53,530 bases of DNA from Pseudomonadota bacterium (GCA_021324455.1 JAJPJA010000075.1:1-53530); one strand, 5' to 3'; counted from the first letter of the stretch, positions 1-10,381 are shown. The notes: generated from the sequence alone by a model not told the origin. Numbers and translations: made by a program.

Positions 1-964
1 CATTCATTGAGCGTTTCAGCTGGCTGAGGTAGAGACTCTGTGAGGGAGACTGACCCGCATACTTGCATGCGAGGCGAAACACCTCTTCAAGCAGGTGCTC
101 ATCGCGCTTTTGCCCCCGCGGTCCCATTCGCAGATCGTGTTGAATAGCTCTGCGGATTACAGTCTCATTGAGCAGATCGGCGATCGCCTCCCACGGGCGA
201 TCCGTTTGAGCTTGAGCGGCGGGATAAGCGCCGCGCTCGGAGAACGCCTCGAAAGCCCGCACGCGGATGTCGCGGTATCTATCGCCGAGGGCGCGTAATT
301 CTCGCCAGAAGTGCTTTTCCTTCAGCGAACCGAGTCCGTTGTCGTGGAGCATCCCCGGAACGTCCCCGAAGCCGCGCAACGCGGCGATTTCCCGCAACAG
401 CAGTGGCCCCATCTCGAGCGTCGTTATCCGGCCCGCAAGGCTGTCGCGGCCGGCCTCGATGCGAAGCGCGGAACTCCCCGTAACCACAACCCGAACCGGT
501 TGCATATCAACCAAATGTTTAAGTTGGGGAGCCCAGTCATCGAGATTCTGGATCTCGTCAAACAGAAGGAAAGGCTGCTCTCCCTCCTGTGCGGCCCGGT
601 TGAAGGTTTTGCGTAAAATCGTGTCAGCGTACCAACGGCTCAGTTCGAGGATGGGCTCGGTTAGAGTTTTCAGCGCCGGAAGCTCGTCGAACTGAACGCG
701 AAAAATCCGTTTTGGCGCGACACCTTCATTGAGAAGATCGTCGATGACTTGATTCAGAAGCGTGGTCTTCCCAATCTGCCGTGGACCGCGCAGAACCGTC
801 ACCGGTGTCACTCCCCGCTTCAGTCCTCCCAACACGGGTTCGAAGGCCCAGCGGCGCATCGGCGGCAAGCCAAAAATCTTTTCGCCGCGCCACCAGACGT
901 TGTCATCCCGCAGCGTCGCCTCAAGTCCGTGCGACAACGATGCAAATAGCGGTGTTTGCTTCAC
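1..964 (-). CDS. AAA ATPase of the AAA_14/DUF4143 type (3' end outside window)
   Basis: About 321 codons are visible and stay open to the left edge, so the C-terminus is missing. A GTG start at 964 directly follows an in-frame TAA and has a GGGAAGG ribosome site just upstream. Walker A GPRQIGKT lies near residues 60-67, Walker B FLLFDEIQN near 132-140, and a sensor-like VVVTGSSA follows near 159-166. This order, with a region binding DNA or a partner expected after it, is typical of the AAA_14 plus DUF4143 family. These proteins have ill-defined cellular roles and often sit in accessory regions. Two small genes on the same strand precede it. The family call is firm; the function is not known. 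Confidence 0.85.
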   Translation of the reverse strand, partial: MKQTPLFASLSHGLEATLRDDNVWWRGEKIFGLPPMRRWAFEPVLGGLKRGVTPVTVLRGPRQIGKTTLLNQVIDDLLNEGVAPKRIFRVQFDELPALKTLTEPILELSRWYADTILRKTFNRAAQEGEQPFLLFDEIQNLDDWAPQLKHLVDMQPVRVVVTGSSALRIEAGRDSLAGRITTLEMGPLLLREIAALRGFGDVPGMLHDNGLGSLKEKHFWRELRALGDRYRDIRVRAFEAFSERGAYPAAQAQTDRPWEAIADLLNETVIRRAIQHDLRMGPRGQKRDEHLLEEVFRLACKYAGQSPSQSLYLSQLKRSMN

Positions 965-1009
965 TTACCTTCCCGGGGCTGCTTAACCATCAACCAGTCC
1001 TCCACGACG

Positions 1010-1324
1010 CTATCCCCTGTTCATCTCGAATGGCGGGCGCGCTTGAAATTCTGCCGCAGCGGCGGTCTGCCAGGCGCCGCCGCGCGCAAACGAGACCTGC
1101 GAGACGTAAAACCGCAACCCCTTGTAATCAGTATCGAGCAGCCATGCGCTCGGACCGATTTGGCCATCCCAATGCCGCCAGAACGTCATCGAGCTTGAGC
1201 GGCGGTTGAGCGGAATTCGAAAATCCGAGTTCCAAAGGTCCGGCAGTCGTCCGAAACCACGGTCCATGCCGATGAACGAAATGCGAACGCCGCTTTGATT
1301 TCCAAGTTGTTCCGGCCCAGACAT
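1010..1324 (-). CDS. uncharacterised 104-aa protein, possibly the C-terminal remnant of a larger enzyme
   Basis: An ATG at 1324 lies 7 bases after the stop of the 55-aa gene and 45 bases separate its end from the ATPase start. The product contains FWRHWDGQIGPSAWLLDTDY followed by a FYVSQV stretch. It has no signal peptide or membrane segment. From memory this resembles the tail of some large adenine-specific DNA methyltransferases, but I cannot verify that. If so, the gene is a decayed fragment whose catalytic part is gone. It could equally be a small stand-alone accessory protein co-transcribed with its neighbours. Confidence 0.4.
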   Translation of the reverse strand: MSGPEQLGNQSGVRISFIGMDRGFGRLPDLWNSDFRIPLNRRSSSMTFWRHWDGQIGPSAWLLDTDYKGLRFYVSQVSFARGGAWQTAAAAEFQARPPFEMNRG

Positions 1325-1331
1325 CCGCTGC

Positions 1332-1499
1332 TCAGGGCTCCTGCACCGTAAGCACGATCCGCGCGGGAACCGCGCTGCCCTCAAAAGCGCTCTTCCTGAC
1401 GTAGATACTGGTAATCGGTGCGTTGGGATCCGGCGAATCGAAGCGGTACGTGCCCTTGGTTTCCTTGCCTTTTTCAAGCGTCACTGTAATCGCTTTCAC
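1332..1499 (-). CDS. small conserved-looking hypothetical protein, 55 aa
   Basis: A GTG start at 1499 has a well-placed GGAGG six bases upstream. The product begins MKAITVTLEKGKETKGTYRF and continues with alternating hydrophobic residues (ITSIYVRKSAF, RIVLTVQEP), which suggests a compact all-beta fold. No cysteines, signal peptide or membrane segment are present. The strong ribosome site and clean strand alternation argue that it is translated. Small proteins of this general look are common as unnamed genes in actinobacteria and deltaproteobacteria; I do not know a function. It heads the short minus-strand group that ends with the AAA ATPase. Confidence 0.6.
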   Translation of the reverse strand: MKAITVTLEKGKETKGTYRFDSPDPNAPITSIYVRKSAFEGSAVPARIVLTVQEP

Positions 1500-1748
1500 C
1501 TCGGACCTCCGCCAATCGACGCCATGACACCGAAGCGCCGATCACGTGGAATTTAGCCGAATGCGTGGTGAAACGGTATCCGAGCATGAGCAAAGCGTCA
1601 CCAGGACGAATCGTCCACCGCCTCACACTCGACAGCGCCGTGCGCGGCGGACCGGGATGTCTGCCGGATTTCCGCCTGCGTCGCGCCGCCTGTATGCCTG
1701 CCGGGGCTGAAAAGGAGACGGCGCGGATCTATTTTGTCGGGCGGCCGC

Positions 1749-3044
<1,296 letters not shown>

Positions 3045-3144
3045 CGGAATAGCGGACCTCGATGCGATTTGCGCCCGTGACAGTGTGCTGGCCGCGCCAG
3101 GCTAAATCAACGGGGCGAATGCGGATTGATGGGGCGGGTTGAGC

Positions 3145-4737
3145 CTACAACCGGATCAGGGTGGCCGAATTGATTGCCGGCAGGGCGCGCAGTTCGTCGA
3201 GCACCGATTGCGGGGCCGGACCGTCGATATGCACCAGGTTGATCGCCATCCCGCCGCTATGGTCGCGCCCCAGCGCCATCCCGGCGATATTGACGCCGCT
3301 GCGGCCCAGCAGCGTGCCCACGGCGCCGACAACGCCCGGCACGTCGCGGTTACGGCACAGGATGAAGTAGCCCTCGGGCACCGCTTCGACGCGAAAACCG
3401 TCGACCCTGATGATGCGCAGGGCGCGGTTGCCGATCAACGCGCCGGCGACCTCATGCGTGGCCGATGGCGTGCGTACGGTGAGCGTCAGCGTATTGATGT
3501 AGTCGGTGGACTCGCGCGCGCGCGTTTCCACCACCTGGATTCCGCGTTCGCGCGCGATGAACGGGGCGTTGACGTAATTCAGCCGCTCGTCCAGAAATCC
3601 GCTCAGCAGGCCCTTGAGTACCGCTGCCGTGATTGGTTCCGCGCTGAGATTGGCCGCCTCGCCGCCGAGTTCCACCGTCACCTGGCTGGGAGCGTCGTTG
3701 ATGATTTGCGCCGCCAGACGCCCCAACTGCTCGCCCAGACGCAGATGGGGTCCGAGAACCTCCAGCTCTTTCGCCGTCAGGGTCGGAATGTTGACCGCCT
3801 GGCGGATGGCGCCGTTGAGCAGGAAGTCTGTGACCTGGCGCGCGATATCGATCGCCACCTGCACCTGCGCTTCGCCGGTCGCGGCGCCCAGATGCGGCGT
3901 GGTGATCACGTTGGGCAGCTTGAGCAGCGGATGGTCGGAGGGCGGCGGCTCCTGGACGAAGACGTCAAGTGCGGCGCCCGCGACGCGGCCGGATTTCAGC
4001 GCCTTGACCAGCGCAACCTCGTCCACGATACCGCCGCGCGCGCAGTTGATGATCCGTACCCCCGGTTTCATGCGCGCGATGGCGGCGTCGCCAATCAGGC
4101 CGCGGGTCTCCTCCGTCAGCGGGGTGTGCACGGTGATAAAGTCGGCCCGCGCGTACAGGTCGAGCAGACCGACCAGCTCGATGCCAAGCTTGCCCGCCGC
4201 TCCCGCCGTCAGCATCGGATCGTAGCCGATGACCTTCATCTTAAGCCCGGCGGCGCGGTCGGCGACGATGCGTCCGATGTTGCCCAGGCCGACGACGCCC
4301 AGGGTTTTGCCGCAGACTTCGGTGCCGATGAATTTCTCGCGTTCCCACTTGCCGCATTTGGTCGAGAGGTCGGCGGCCGGGATATGCCGCGCCAGCGCCA
4401 TCATCATCGAGATGGCATGTTCGGCGGTGGTTACGCTGTTGCCCGACGGGCTGTTCATCACCACGATTCCGCGCCGGGTGGCGGCCTCCAGATCGACGTT
4501 GTCCACGCCCACGCCGGCGCGGCCGATCACCTTGAGCGAATGGGCGCGTTCGATTACTTCGCGGGTGACCCGGGTCGCGCTGCGGATTATCAGGGCGTGG
4601 TAGGGTTCGATGATCGCGGCCAGTTGGTCCGCAGAAAGGCCGGTGTTGACGTCCACTGTCAGCGCCGGGTTGGCGCGCAACACCTCGATACCTTCGGCGG
4701 AGAGCTTGTCGCTTAACAGAACGCGGTAGTTTTCCAT
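3145..4737 (-). CDS. serA: D-3-phosphoglycerate dehydrogenase, long ACT-domain type
   Basis: SerA oxidises 3-phosphoglycerate with NAD+ to 3-phosphohydroxypyruvate, the first step of serine synthesis. The 530-aa protein has the substrate domain first, then the Rossmann GVVGLGNIGR motif, the catalytic Arg in CARGGIVDEVAL and the catalytic His in TTPHLGAATGEAQ. The roughly 200-residue C-terminal part is the intervening plus ACT regulatory region (FILCRNRDVPGVVGAVGTLL), which implies allosteric serine feedback. The chosen start, MENYRVLLSDKL, lies only two bases after the stop of the upstream aminotransferase, indicating translational coupling. Confidence 0.97.
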   Translation of the reverse strand: MENYRVLLSDKLSAEGIEVLRANPALTVDVNTGLSADQLAAIIEPYHALIIRSATRVTREVIERAHSLKVIGRAGVGVDNVDLEAATRRGIVVMNSPSGNSVTTAEHAISMMMALARHIPAADLSTKCGKWEREKFIGTEVCGKTLGVVGLGNIGRIVADRAAGLKMKVIGYDPMLTAGAAGKLGIELVGLLDLYARADFITVHTPLTEETRGLIGDAAIARMKPGVRIINCARGGIVDEVALVKALKSGRVAGAALDVFVQEPPPSDHPLLKLPNVITTPHLGAATGEAQVQVAIDIARQVTDFLLNGAIRQAVNIPTLTAKELEVLGPHLRLGEQLGRLAAQIINDAPSQVTVELGGEAANLSAEPITAAVLKGLLSGFLDERLNYVNAPFIARERGIQVVETRARESTDYINTLTLTVRTPSATHEVAGALIGNRALRIIRVDGFRVEAVPEGYFILCRNRDVPGVVGAVGTLLGRSGVNIAGMALGRDHSGGMAINLVHIDGPAPQSVLDELRALPAINSATLIRL

Positions 4738-4739
4738 GA

Positions 4740-5894
4740 CTAGGATTGGCCGGCGGCGATTTCCGCCTGCGCCGCGGCAACTGCGGCGCCGATGCGGAAA
4801 TCGTAGCCTTCGGCGCGCAGGGCCAGCTCCAATGCTCCGATCGCGACCAAAATGTCGAACGGCGCGACGTAGCCCATATGGCCGATCCGGATTAACTTGC
4901 CCTTCATCTGATCCTGCCCGCCCTGGACCGTGACGCCGAGCACGTCGCGCATGTAGCGCACCAGCCGCGAGCCGTCGATTCGCGCCGGCGTCAGAATTCC
5001 GGTCACTCCCGGAGCTGGATTTTCCGCCGCCAGCAGCTCCAATCCAAGAGCCCTGGCCGCGGCTTGCGCCGCCCGCGCCATCAGCCGATGCCGAGCGAAG
5101 ACCGCGGGCAGTCCCTCCGCGTGAATCATCTCCAGGCTTTTGTTGAGTCCGTAGATGAGCGAGATGGCGGGAGTGTAGGCGGTGGTATGCTCGTCGCGCT
5201 GGGCCTTCAGTTCGCGGTTGAGGTCGAAGTAAAAGCGCGGGGAGCGGGGCTTGGCGGCGCGTTCCCACGCGCGCGGCGACAGCGCGGCGATACCCAGGCC
5301 GGGCGGCAGCATCAGCGCCTTCTGGCTGCCGGTCACCAGCGCGTCCACGCCCCATTGGTCCATCTTCTGATCGAACACGCCCACCGAGGTGATTCCATCA
5401 ACCACGAGCATCACGTCGCGCGCTCTGGTGATGGCGCCGATTTGTTCCACCGGATGTACCGCGGTGGTCGAGGTCTCGCTGGCCTGCATCAGCACGGCGC
5501 GGGCGCCGGGATATTGCCGCAGCGCCTGTTCGATTTGCTCGGGACGCACCGCGCCGCCCCATGCAACCTTTACCGGGTGGGCGATGATGCCGAAGGCGCC
5601 GAGAATGCGGCCCCAGCGCTCGCCGAATTTGCCCCCGTCGACGTAAATGGCCGCCTCGCCCGGTGCCAGCAGGTTGGTTACGACCGCTTCCATGGCGCCG
5701 GTCCCGGAAGAGGCCAGCAACAGCACCTCCTGCGCGGTGCCCATCAGCGGTTTGAGCCGGCCCCGGGTCTGCTCGAGCACGGCGCTGAACTCGGGCGTGC
5801 GATGGTGGACGATCGGGCGAGCCATCTCCAGCGCCACTTCAGGCGGCACAGGGGTAGGACCGGGAGCGAAAAGATACTTTTTAAGCGCAGACAC
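4740..5894 (-). CDS. class-V pyridoxal-phosphate aminotransferase, probable serine-pathway enzyme
   Basis: The 384-aa protein opens with FAPGPTPVPPEVALEM, the hallmark of the alanine-glyoxylate/serine-pyruvate aminotransferase group. The cofactor lysine is in VTGSQKALMLPPGLG and the cofactor aspartate in LVVDGITSVGVF. Such enzymes are coded next to serA in many archaea and deltaproteobacteria, where they are thought to make phosphoserine or act between serine and glyoxylate. The two-base gap to serA supports a role in serine metabolism, but the exact substrate pair cannot be read from sequence. It is first in the aminotransferase-serA-purA run. Confidence 0.88.
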   Translation of the reverse strand: MSALKKYLFAPGPTPVPPEVALEMARPIVHHRTPEFSAVLEQTRGRLKPLMGTAQEVLLLASSGTGAMEAVVTNLLAPGEAAIYVDGGKFGERWGRILGAFGIIAHPVKVAWGGAVRPEQIEQALRQYPGARAVLMQASETSTTAVHPVEQIGAITRARDVMLVVDGITSVGVFDQKMDQWGVDALVTGSQKALMLPPGLGIAALSPRAWERAAKPRSPRFYFDLNRELKAQRDEHTTAYTPAISLIYGLNKSLEMIHAEGLPAVFARHRLMARAAQAAARALGLELLAAENPAPGVTGILTPARIDGSRLVRYMRDVLGVTVQGGQDQMKGKLIRIGHMGYVAPFDILVAIGALELALRAEGYDFRIGAAVAAAQAEIAAGQS

Positions 5895-6343
5895 TTTGCG
5901 ATGGTTCGGGGTGGATTATTGGAGAAAACATCACGCACGACCAAGGATAGCTCTATCGCCTGACTGAAACCACACGGGTCTCCAACGCGCCGCCGCGGGC
6001 GGCCGCAACAGTGGAGCTGGACCTGTTGCACGACGATCCCAATGTTTCGGTCTGGATTGGCCGGATAGATGGAGAGACGGAAATGGCATGGCGGCTGGCC
6101 CAGGCCAGCAATCGCTTCAGTCAGTGTTCAACCGCGCGCTCGACGAAGGTTTCCTTAAGATCGTGCGGCGCAAGGACACTTCGGTTGTGATTTCTCAGGC
6201 GAATACGAGAAACTGACCGGGAAACGACCTGATCTGATACAGTTCCTCGGGCAGAGGACCCACGCTTGAGGGCGTCGACCTTTCGAGCCACCCGGGGGGT
6301 TCCCGTTTAATCCCTGGACCGAATGGATTTCAGGCAAATTCGG
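5895..6343. other. intergenic stretch, no convincing gene
   Basis: These 449 bases separate the aminotransferase start from the arnD stop, both on the minus strand, and must hold the serine-gene promoter. On the plus strand a short frame encodes VELDLLHDDPNVSVWIG and a second frame continues with SVFNRALDEGFLKIV after a shift of reading frame near 6120. That pattern looks like a decayed coding fragment, but I recognise no family. No terminator with a T-tract is seen after it. Confidence 0.4.
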
Positions 6344-7240
6344 TCAAGCACCTTGAATCGCGACCCAGCCGGAGCGGCCGGGGAGGAGGCCGCGAACTAC
6401 GGGGCAGACCGGCAGCGATTCGCGATCAAGTTGCATGGCGGCCTGGTCCATTCTCAGGAATTGGGCTCCAGCCTCCCTGAGACCGCGCACCAGGAGCGTG
6501 AAACTTTCCAACTGGCCGATACCTTCGGTCTCGGCATGCACGGTGTGTACGTTGAGAGCGCCGGGGTTCATCTGCCGCTGATAAAATCGCGCCACCGACG
6601 CCGCGTCGGGCAGTTTTTCGCGGCCCAGCACTTCGTCCAGCGTCGGCAGTGTGGTGGGGATTTCGGGCGTGGAGAGCGGCTCGCCGTCGACCTGCGGCCT
6701 GAACGGCGCAATGCCCCGCGTGTCGCTGCGGTAGAGCAGTCCGGCGCGGTCGAGCAGGCGCATCGCCAGCCCGTTGATGCGCCATCCGGGAGCGGCCCAT
6801 GCGCGCGGCGGCTCGGCAAAAATCGCGCGATGCACCTCGAAGGCGTCGGCGATTTCCTGCTGCATCTCCGGTTCTGCGAGTTGGTCCAGGCGGTCCTGCC
6901 AGCGCACGTGATCGTAGCCGTGCACGCCGACTTCGAAGCCCGCCGCGGCCAGATCGCGCAGCAGGCCGGGAAACGCCATCGCCACGGGACGCGCCTTCAG
7001 CAGCGTGCCCGACACGATCGTGCGCCATCCGTACATCGAGACCGCCCGGGTGCGGAACATCTTGCTCAGGAAACCGCGATTGGTGATCGCCCGGCGGATG
7101 GCTTTGCCCGAATTGTCGGGGCCCATGGCCACGAAGAAGCTCGCGCTAACGCCCTCGCGCCGCAGCATCGCCGCCATCGCGGGCACCCCGGTCTTGAGCC
7201 CTTCATGCGTATCGACGTCGATTTTGAGCGCTATCCGCAA
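6344..7240 (-). CDS. arnD: 4-deoxy-4-formamido-L-arabinose-phosphoundecaprenol deformylase
   Basis: ArnD removes the formyl group from undecaprenyl-phosphate-Ara4FN at the inner membrane, making Ara4N available for lipid A. The 298-aa protein matches the E. coli enzyme motif by motif: KIDVDTHEG (metal Asp), MGPDNSGKA, GVHGYDHVRWQ (metal His residues), RSDTRGIAPFRP, EIPTTLPTLDEVLGR, HAETEG and VVRGLLPGRSGW. It belongs to the NodB/polysaccharide deacetylase fold. It is the last gene of the arn operon, 24 bases after the decarboxylase gene. Confidence 0.93.
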   Translation of the reverse strand: MRIALKIDVDTHEGLKTGVPAMAAMLRREGVSASFFVAMGPDNSGKAIRRAITNRGFLSKMFRTRAVSMYGWRTIVSGTLLKARPVAMAFPGLLRDLAAAGFEVGVHGYDHVRWQDRLDQLAEPEMQQEIADAFEVHRAIFAEPPRAWAAPGWRINGLAMRLLDRAGLLYRSDTRGIAPFRPQVDGEPLSTPEIPTTLPTLDEVLGREKLPDAASVARFYQRQMNPGALNVHTVHAETEGIGQLESFTLLVRGLREAGAQFLRMDQAAMQLDRESLPVCPVVRGLLPGRSGWVAIQGA

Positions 7241-7264
7241 GATTTTCGTGGCGCGGCCGCGTTT

Positions 7265-8233
7265 TCAGGCGCGGCCGTTCTCGCTGCGGAACCATTCGAT
7301 CGTGCGTGCAAGTCCCTCGCGCAGAGGCACCTTGGGCGTGCATCCCAGCAGCGTGCGCATCCTGGTGTTGTCGGGTACGCGCCGCGGAATGTCTTCGTAG
7401 CTGTTGCCGTAAACTTCTTCCTGGCTGACGAATTTGATTTTCGAGCGGGTCGATCCGAACAGCTCCAGCATCAGCTTGCCGAACTCGAGCACGGTGGTTT
7501 CCACGTCGGACCCGATATTGATGGCGTGGCCGTCGGCCTCGGGCTTGAGCCCCGCCGCCATGGTCGCCTCGATCGCATCGCTGACGTAAGTGAAGCATCG
7601 GGTCTGTTTGCCGTCGCCGACCACGGTCAAATCGGCGCCGCGCAGCAGCTGGCCCATGAAGATGGTGAACAGCCGGCCGACGTCGAGTTTGTCCAGCCGC
7701 GGCCCGTACACGTTGAAGTAGCGCACCACCGTCACCGGCAGGCCGAGCTTGTGATAGGCGAAACAGAAATGCTCGCCCACCGCCTTGGAGGTCGAGTAGC
7801 ACCATCGATCGACCGTGGTGGCGCCCAGCACGCGGTCGTCGTCCTCGCGCCACGGCACCTTGGGATTGCGGCCGTAAACTTCGGAGGTCGAGCTGAAGAC
7901 CAGCCGCTTGCTGTACTTATAGGCGGCTTTCAAGACATTTTGTGTGCCATTGACGTTGACGTTGAGCGTCTCGTAGGGATCGGCGACGTAATGCTCGACG
8001 CCGACCACCGCCGCCAGATGGTAGATCAAATCGACTTTGGCGATCAGACCGTCCAGGATTTCGAGGTCGAACACCGAATCATGGACGTAGTGAAAGCGGG
8101 GGTTGTCCAGCAGATGCCGCACTTTGGCAATCGAGCCGGTATCGAGGACAAATACCTCGTCGCCGCGATTGATGAAGCCTTCACTCAGGTGCGACCCTAA
8201 AAATCCGGCGCCGCCGGTAATCAAAACTCGCAT
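7265..8233 (-). CDS. arnA: UDP-glucuronic acid decarboxylase, ArnA C-terminal-domain type
   Basis: This NAD-dependent SDR-type enzyme oxidises and decarboxylates UDP-glucuronate to UDP-4-keto-pentose, the first dedicated Ara4N step. The 322-aa protein has the GGAGFLGSHL nucleotide motif, the active STSEVYG segment with its Ser-Glu pair, and the YSTSK Tyr/Lys pair. DGKQTRCFTYV carries the Arg that distinguishes ArnA/UXS decarboxylases from plain epimerases. In enterobacteria this domain is fused behind the formyltransferase; here it is a separate gene 10 bases downstream of it. A UXS-type UDP-xylose synthase is an alternative, made unlikely by the arn context. Confidence 0.85.
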   Translation of the reverse strand: MRVLITGGAGFLGSHLSEGFINRGDEVFVLDTGSIAKVRHLLDNPRFHYVHDSVFDLEILDGLIAKVDLIYHLAAVVGVEHYVADPYETLNVNVNGTQNVLKAAYKYSKRLVFSSTSEVYGRNPKVPWREDDDRVLGATTVDRWCYSTSKAVGEHFCFAYHKLGLPVTVVRYFNVYGPRLDKLDVGRLFTIFMGQLLRGADLTVVGDGKQTRCFTYVSDAIEATMAAGLKPEADGHAINIGSDVETTVLEFGKLMLELFGSTRSKIKFVSQEEVYGNSYEDIPRRVPDNTRMRTLLGCTPKVPLREGLARTIEWFRSENGRA

Positions 8234-8243
8234 GGGTTTTTAA

Positions 8244-9200
8244 TTAAACAAGTTTCCACTTTGCTTCAACGAGGGTTTGGCCGTCCACGGCGCCGGCGGG
8301 GATTTCCCTGCCGCCCTCGAATTGAATCCGTTTTGCGATCACGACGCCGGCGCCGGCCGCGACCCGCATCCCGGACGCGCCGACGCCGATAATCTGGCCC
8401 GCTTCGCCGCCCTTGCCGTGTTCGGCTTCGATTGCCGCCTCCCACACGAACAGCTTGCGGCCGGCGGCGAAGCAGAACGCGCCGGGGTACGGATGGGTCA
8501 CGGCGCGGACCAGGTTGAAGATGCGGCGCGCGGGCCAGTTCCAGTCGATGCGTCCGTCGGCGGGCGTACGCCGCCCGTAGTAGCTGCCGGCGCTCAAATC
8601 CTGCGGTATGCGCGGCGCGCGCCCGGCCACGATCAGCGGATGAAGGCGCGTGATCAGATCCGCGGCCAGCGGCGTCAGCTTGCGCGACAGGCTCAGCGCG
8701 GTGTCGCTGTCTTCGATGGCGGCGGTTTGCTGGCCGACGATGTCGCCGGCGTCGGCGCGCGCGACCATATGATGCAGCGTCACGCCGGTTTCGCGCTCGC
8801 CGTTGACCAGCACCCAATTGATCGGCGCCCGCCCGCGATAGGCCGGCAGTTTGGAGGGATGCAGGTTAAACGCGCCGATCGATGCGCATTGCAGAATCGG
8901 GCGCGGCAGCAGCTTGCGATAATTGAAGGAGTAGATAACCGCCGGCGCCCAGCCCTGAAGTCGCTCGACCCATTGCGGACCAAATTCCTCCTCGGTGTAA
9001 ACCGCGATTTGGTGCCGCCCCGCCAGTTGCGCGCACGAACGCCACCACACCTGCTCGCCGGGGTCGTGCGGATGCGTAAACAGGGCGATAATCGGCGCGC
9101 CCAGCTTGAGCAGCGCCTGGATACAGACGTAGCCCAATTCGTGATAGCCGAACACCACGCATGGCGCCCGGTCTACGGTGATGTGAGCTGGATCGGACAA
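8244..9200 (-). CDS. arnA: UDP-Ara4N formyltransferase, ArnA N-terminal-domain type
   Basis: The 318-aa enzyme transfers a formyl group from N10-formyltetrahydrofolate to UDP-Ara4N. The catalytic Asn and His are in FNLHPSKLPAYRGRAPINW and the Asp in VARADAGDIVGQQ. YSFNYRKLLP and AVTHPYPGAF are further ArnA/Fmt-fold signatures. A C-terminal OB-like region follows from about residue 215. Its length corresponds to the first half of enterobacterial ArnA only, so the bifunctional enzyme is encoded as two adjacent genes. It sits 17 bases after arnC in the operon. Confidence 0.9.
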   Translation of the reverse strand: MSDPAHITVDRAPCVVFGYHELGYVCIQALLKLGAPIIALFTHPHDPGEQVWWRSCAQLAGRHQIAVYTEEEFGPQWVERLQGWAPAVIYSFNYRKLLPRPILQCASIGAFNLHPSKLPAYRGRAPINWVLVNGERETGVTLHHMVARADAGDIVGQQTAAIEDSDTALSLSRKLTPLAADLITRLHPLIVAGRAPRIPQDLSAGSYYGRRTPADGRIDWNWPARRIFNLVRAVTHPYPGAFCFAAGRKLFVWEAAIEAEHGKGGEAGQIIGVGASGMRVAAGAGVVIAKRIQFEGGREIPAGAVDGQTLVEAKWKLV

Positions 9201-9217
9201 GGTCAGGACGCCGCGAT

Positions 9218-10222
9218 TCAGGACCCCGGATTGACCTCGTGCACCGCACGCACCAGGTAGGTGGGGCGGCGGCGCACTTCAAGATAGATACGGCCGACGT
9301 ACTCGCCGATCAGCCCCAGGGCGAGGAACAGCAGGCCGACGAAAAAGAACAGGATCGCGAACAGCGTCCACATCGCGCCTTCCTGCTGCGGACCGTAGAT
9401 CAGCCGATGCCCCGCCAGAACGCCGGCAAACCCGATATCGAGCAGGGCGATCGCGATCCCGGTCATGCTCAGCACCTGGATTGGCAGCAGCGAAAAGCCA
9501 GTCAGCAGGTTGAGACTGAGCTGGGCCAGCCGCAGCAGGTTGTACTTGGAATGGCCGCCGGCGCGCTCTTCATGCGCGACGGGAATTTCCGCCACCCGCT
9601 TGGCGAAGCTGTTGGCCAGCGCCGGAATGAACGCCGCCTTCTCGTCGCATTGCACCACGGTATCGACGATGTGGCGGCGGTAGGCCCGCAGCATGCATCC
9701 GTAGTCATGCATCGGCACGCCCACGATCATGGAAGTGACACGGTTGTGCAGCCGCGAGGCCAGCCGCCGATAGGCCTGGTCCTGACGCTCAGCGCGCCAT
9801 CCGCCAACCACGTCGTTGCCGGCTTCAATCCCTTGCAGCAGACGGGGGATTTCCTCGGGCGGGTTCTGCAGGTCGGCGTCGAGCGTGACCACGACCTCGC
9901 CGCGGCATTGGCGAAATCCGGCCACAATGGCAGCGTGCTGGCCGAAGTTGCGGGCGAGTTCGACCACGCGTACACGGCTGTTGGCGGCGGCAATTTCGCG
10001 CAGCATCGCCAGCGAGTTGTCGCGCGAGCCGTCGTCGATGAAGACCACCTCCCAATCGGGAAGATCGGCCAGCACCGCGCTCAGCCGGCGCCATAATGCG
10101 TCGAGGTTGGCGGCTTCGTTGTACACCGGGATAACGATCGAAACCGGCAGGGCGGCGGCGCCGACCCGCCGGGTGGTCGTCAGTTCACCGGAGCTGCTCA
10201 ATTTGCCCGCGCTGGACGCCAT
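9218..10222 (-). CDS. arnC: undecaprenyl-phosphate 4-deoxy-4-formamido-L-arabinose transferase
   Basis: ArnC moves the Ara4FN sugar onto undecaprenyl phosphate at the inner membrane. The 334-aa protein is a family-2 glycosyltransferase: VSIVIPVYNEAANLDAL near residue 27, FIDDGSRDNS, the DXD-type TLDADLQNPPEEIP, and the ArnC-specific DYGCMLRAYRRHIVD. Two hydrophobic segments in the last 110 residues (around IQVLSMTGIAIALLDIGFAG and LFAILFFFVGLLFLALGLIG) anchor it. The ATG at 10222 is chosen because it follows an AGGA site and the frame further upstream is antisense to the GMC gene's leader. It heads the arn operon. Confidence 0.93.
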   Translation of the reverse strand: MASSAGKLSSSGELTTTRRVGAAALPVSIVIPVYNEAANLDALWRRLSAVLADLPDWEVVFIDDGSRDNSLAMLREIAAANSRVRVVELARNFGQHAAIVAGFRQCRGEVVVTLDADLQNPPEEIPRLLQGIEAGNDVVGGWRAERQDQAYRRLASRLHNRVTSMIVGVPMHDYGCMLRAYRRHIVDTVVQCDEKAAFIPALANSFAKRVAEIPVAHEERAGGHSKYNLLRLAQLSLNLLTGFSLLPIQVLSMTGIAIALLDIGFAGVLAGHRLIYGPQQEGAMWTLFAILFFFVGLLFLALGLIGEYVGRIYLEVRRRPTYLVRAVHEVNPGS

Positions 10223-10381
10223 CGAATGTCCTGTGAGAAGCCAATTTCCGGATTGTGGCAGAGGCAGGCGGCCGATTAAAGGTGGGGCGGCCAAAGCAAT
10301 CCCCAGCCTCGTTGGCACTTCCCTTTCCGCCCGCGCGGCACGACAATGGCGCCCGCCGGAGCATCGGCGGCGGAGGGAACC

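Noticed and set aside
3139..4716. A 525-aa plus-strand frame
   Set aside because: It is a shadow antisense to serA, created by high GC content; composition is His/Arg/Asp-rich and no motif is present.
6323..8200. A 625-aa plus-strand frame opposite arnD and the decarboxylase gene
   Set aside because: It is antisense to two clear arn genes; no recognisable motif.
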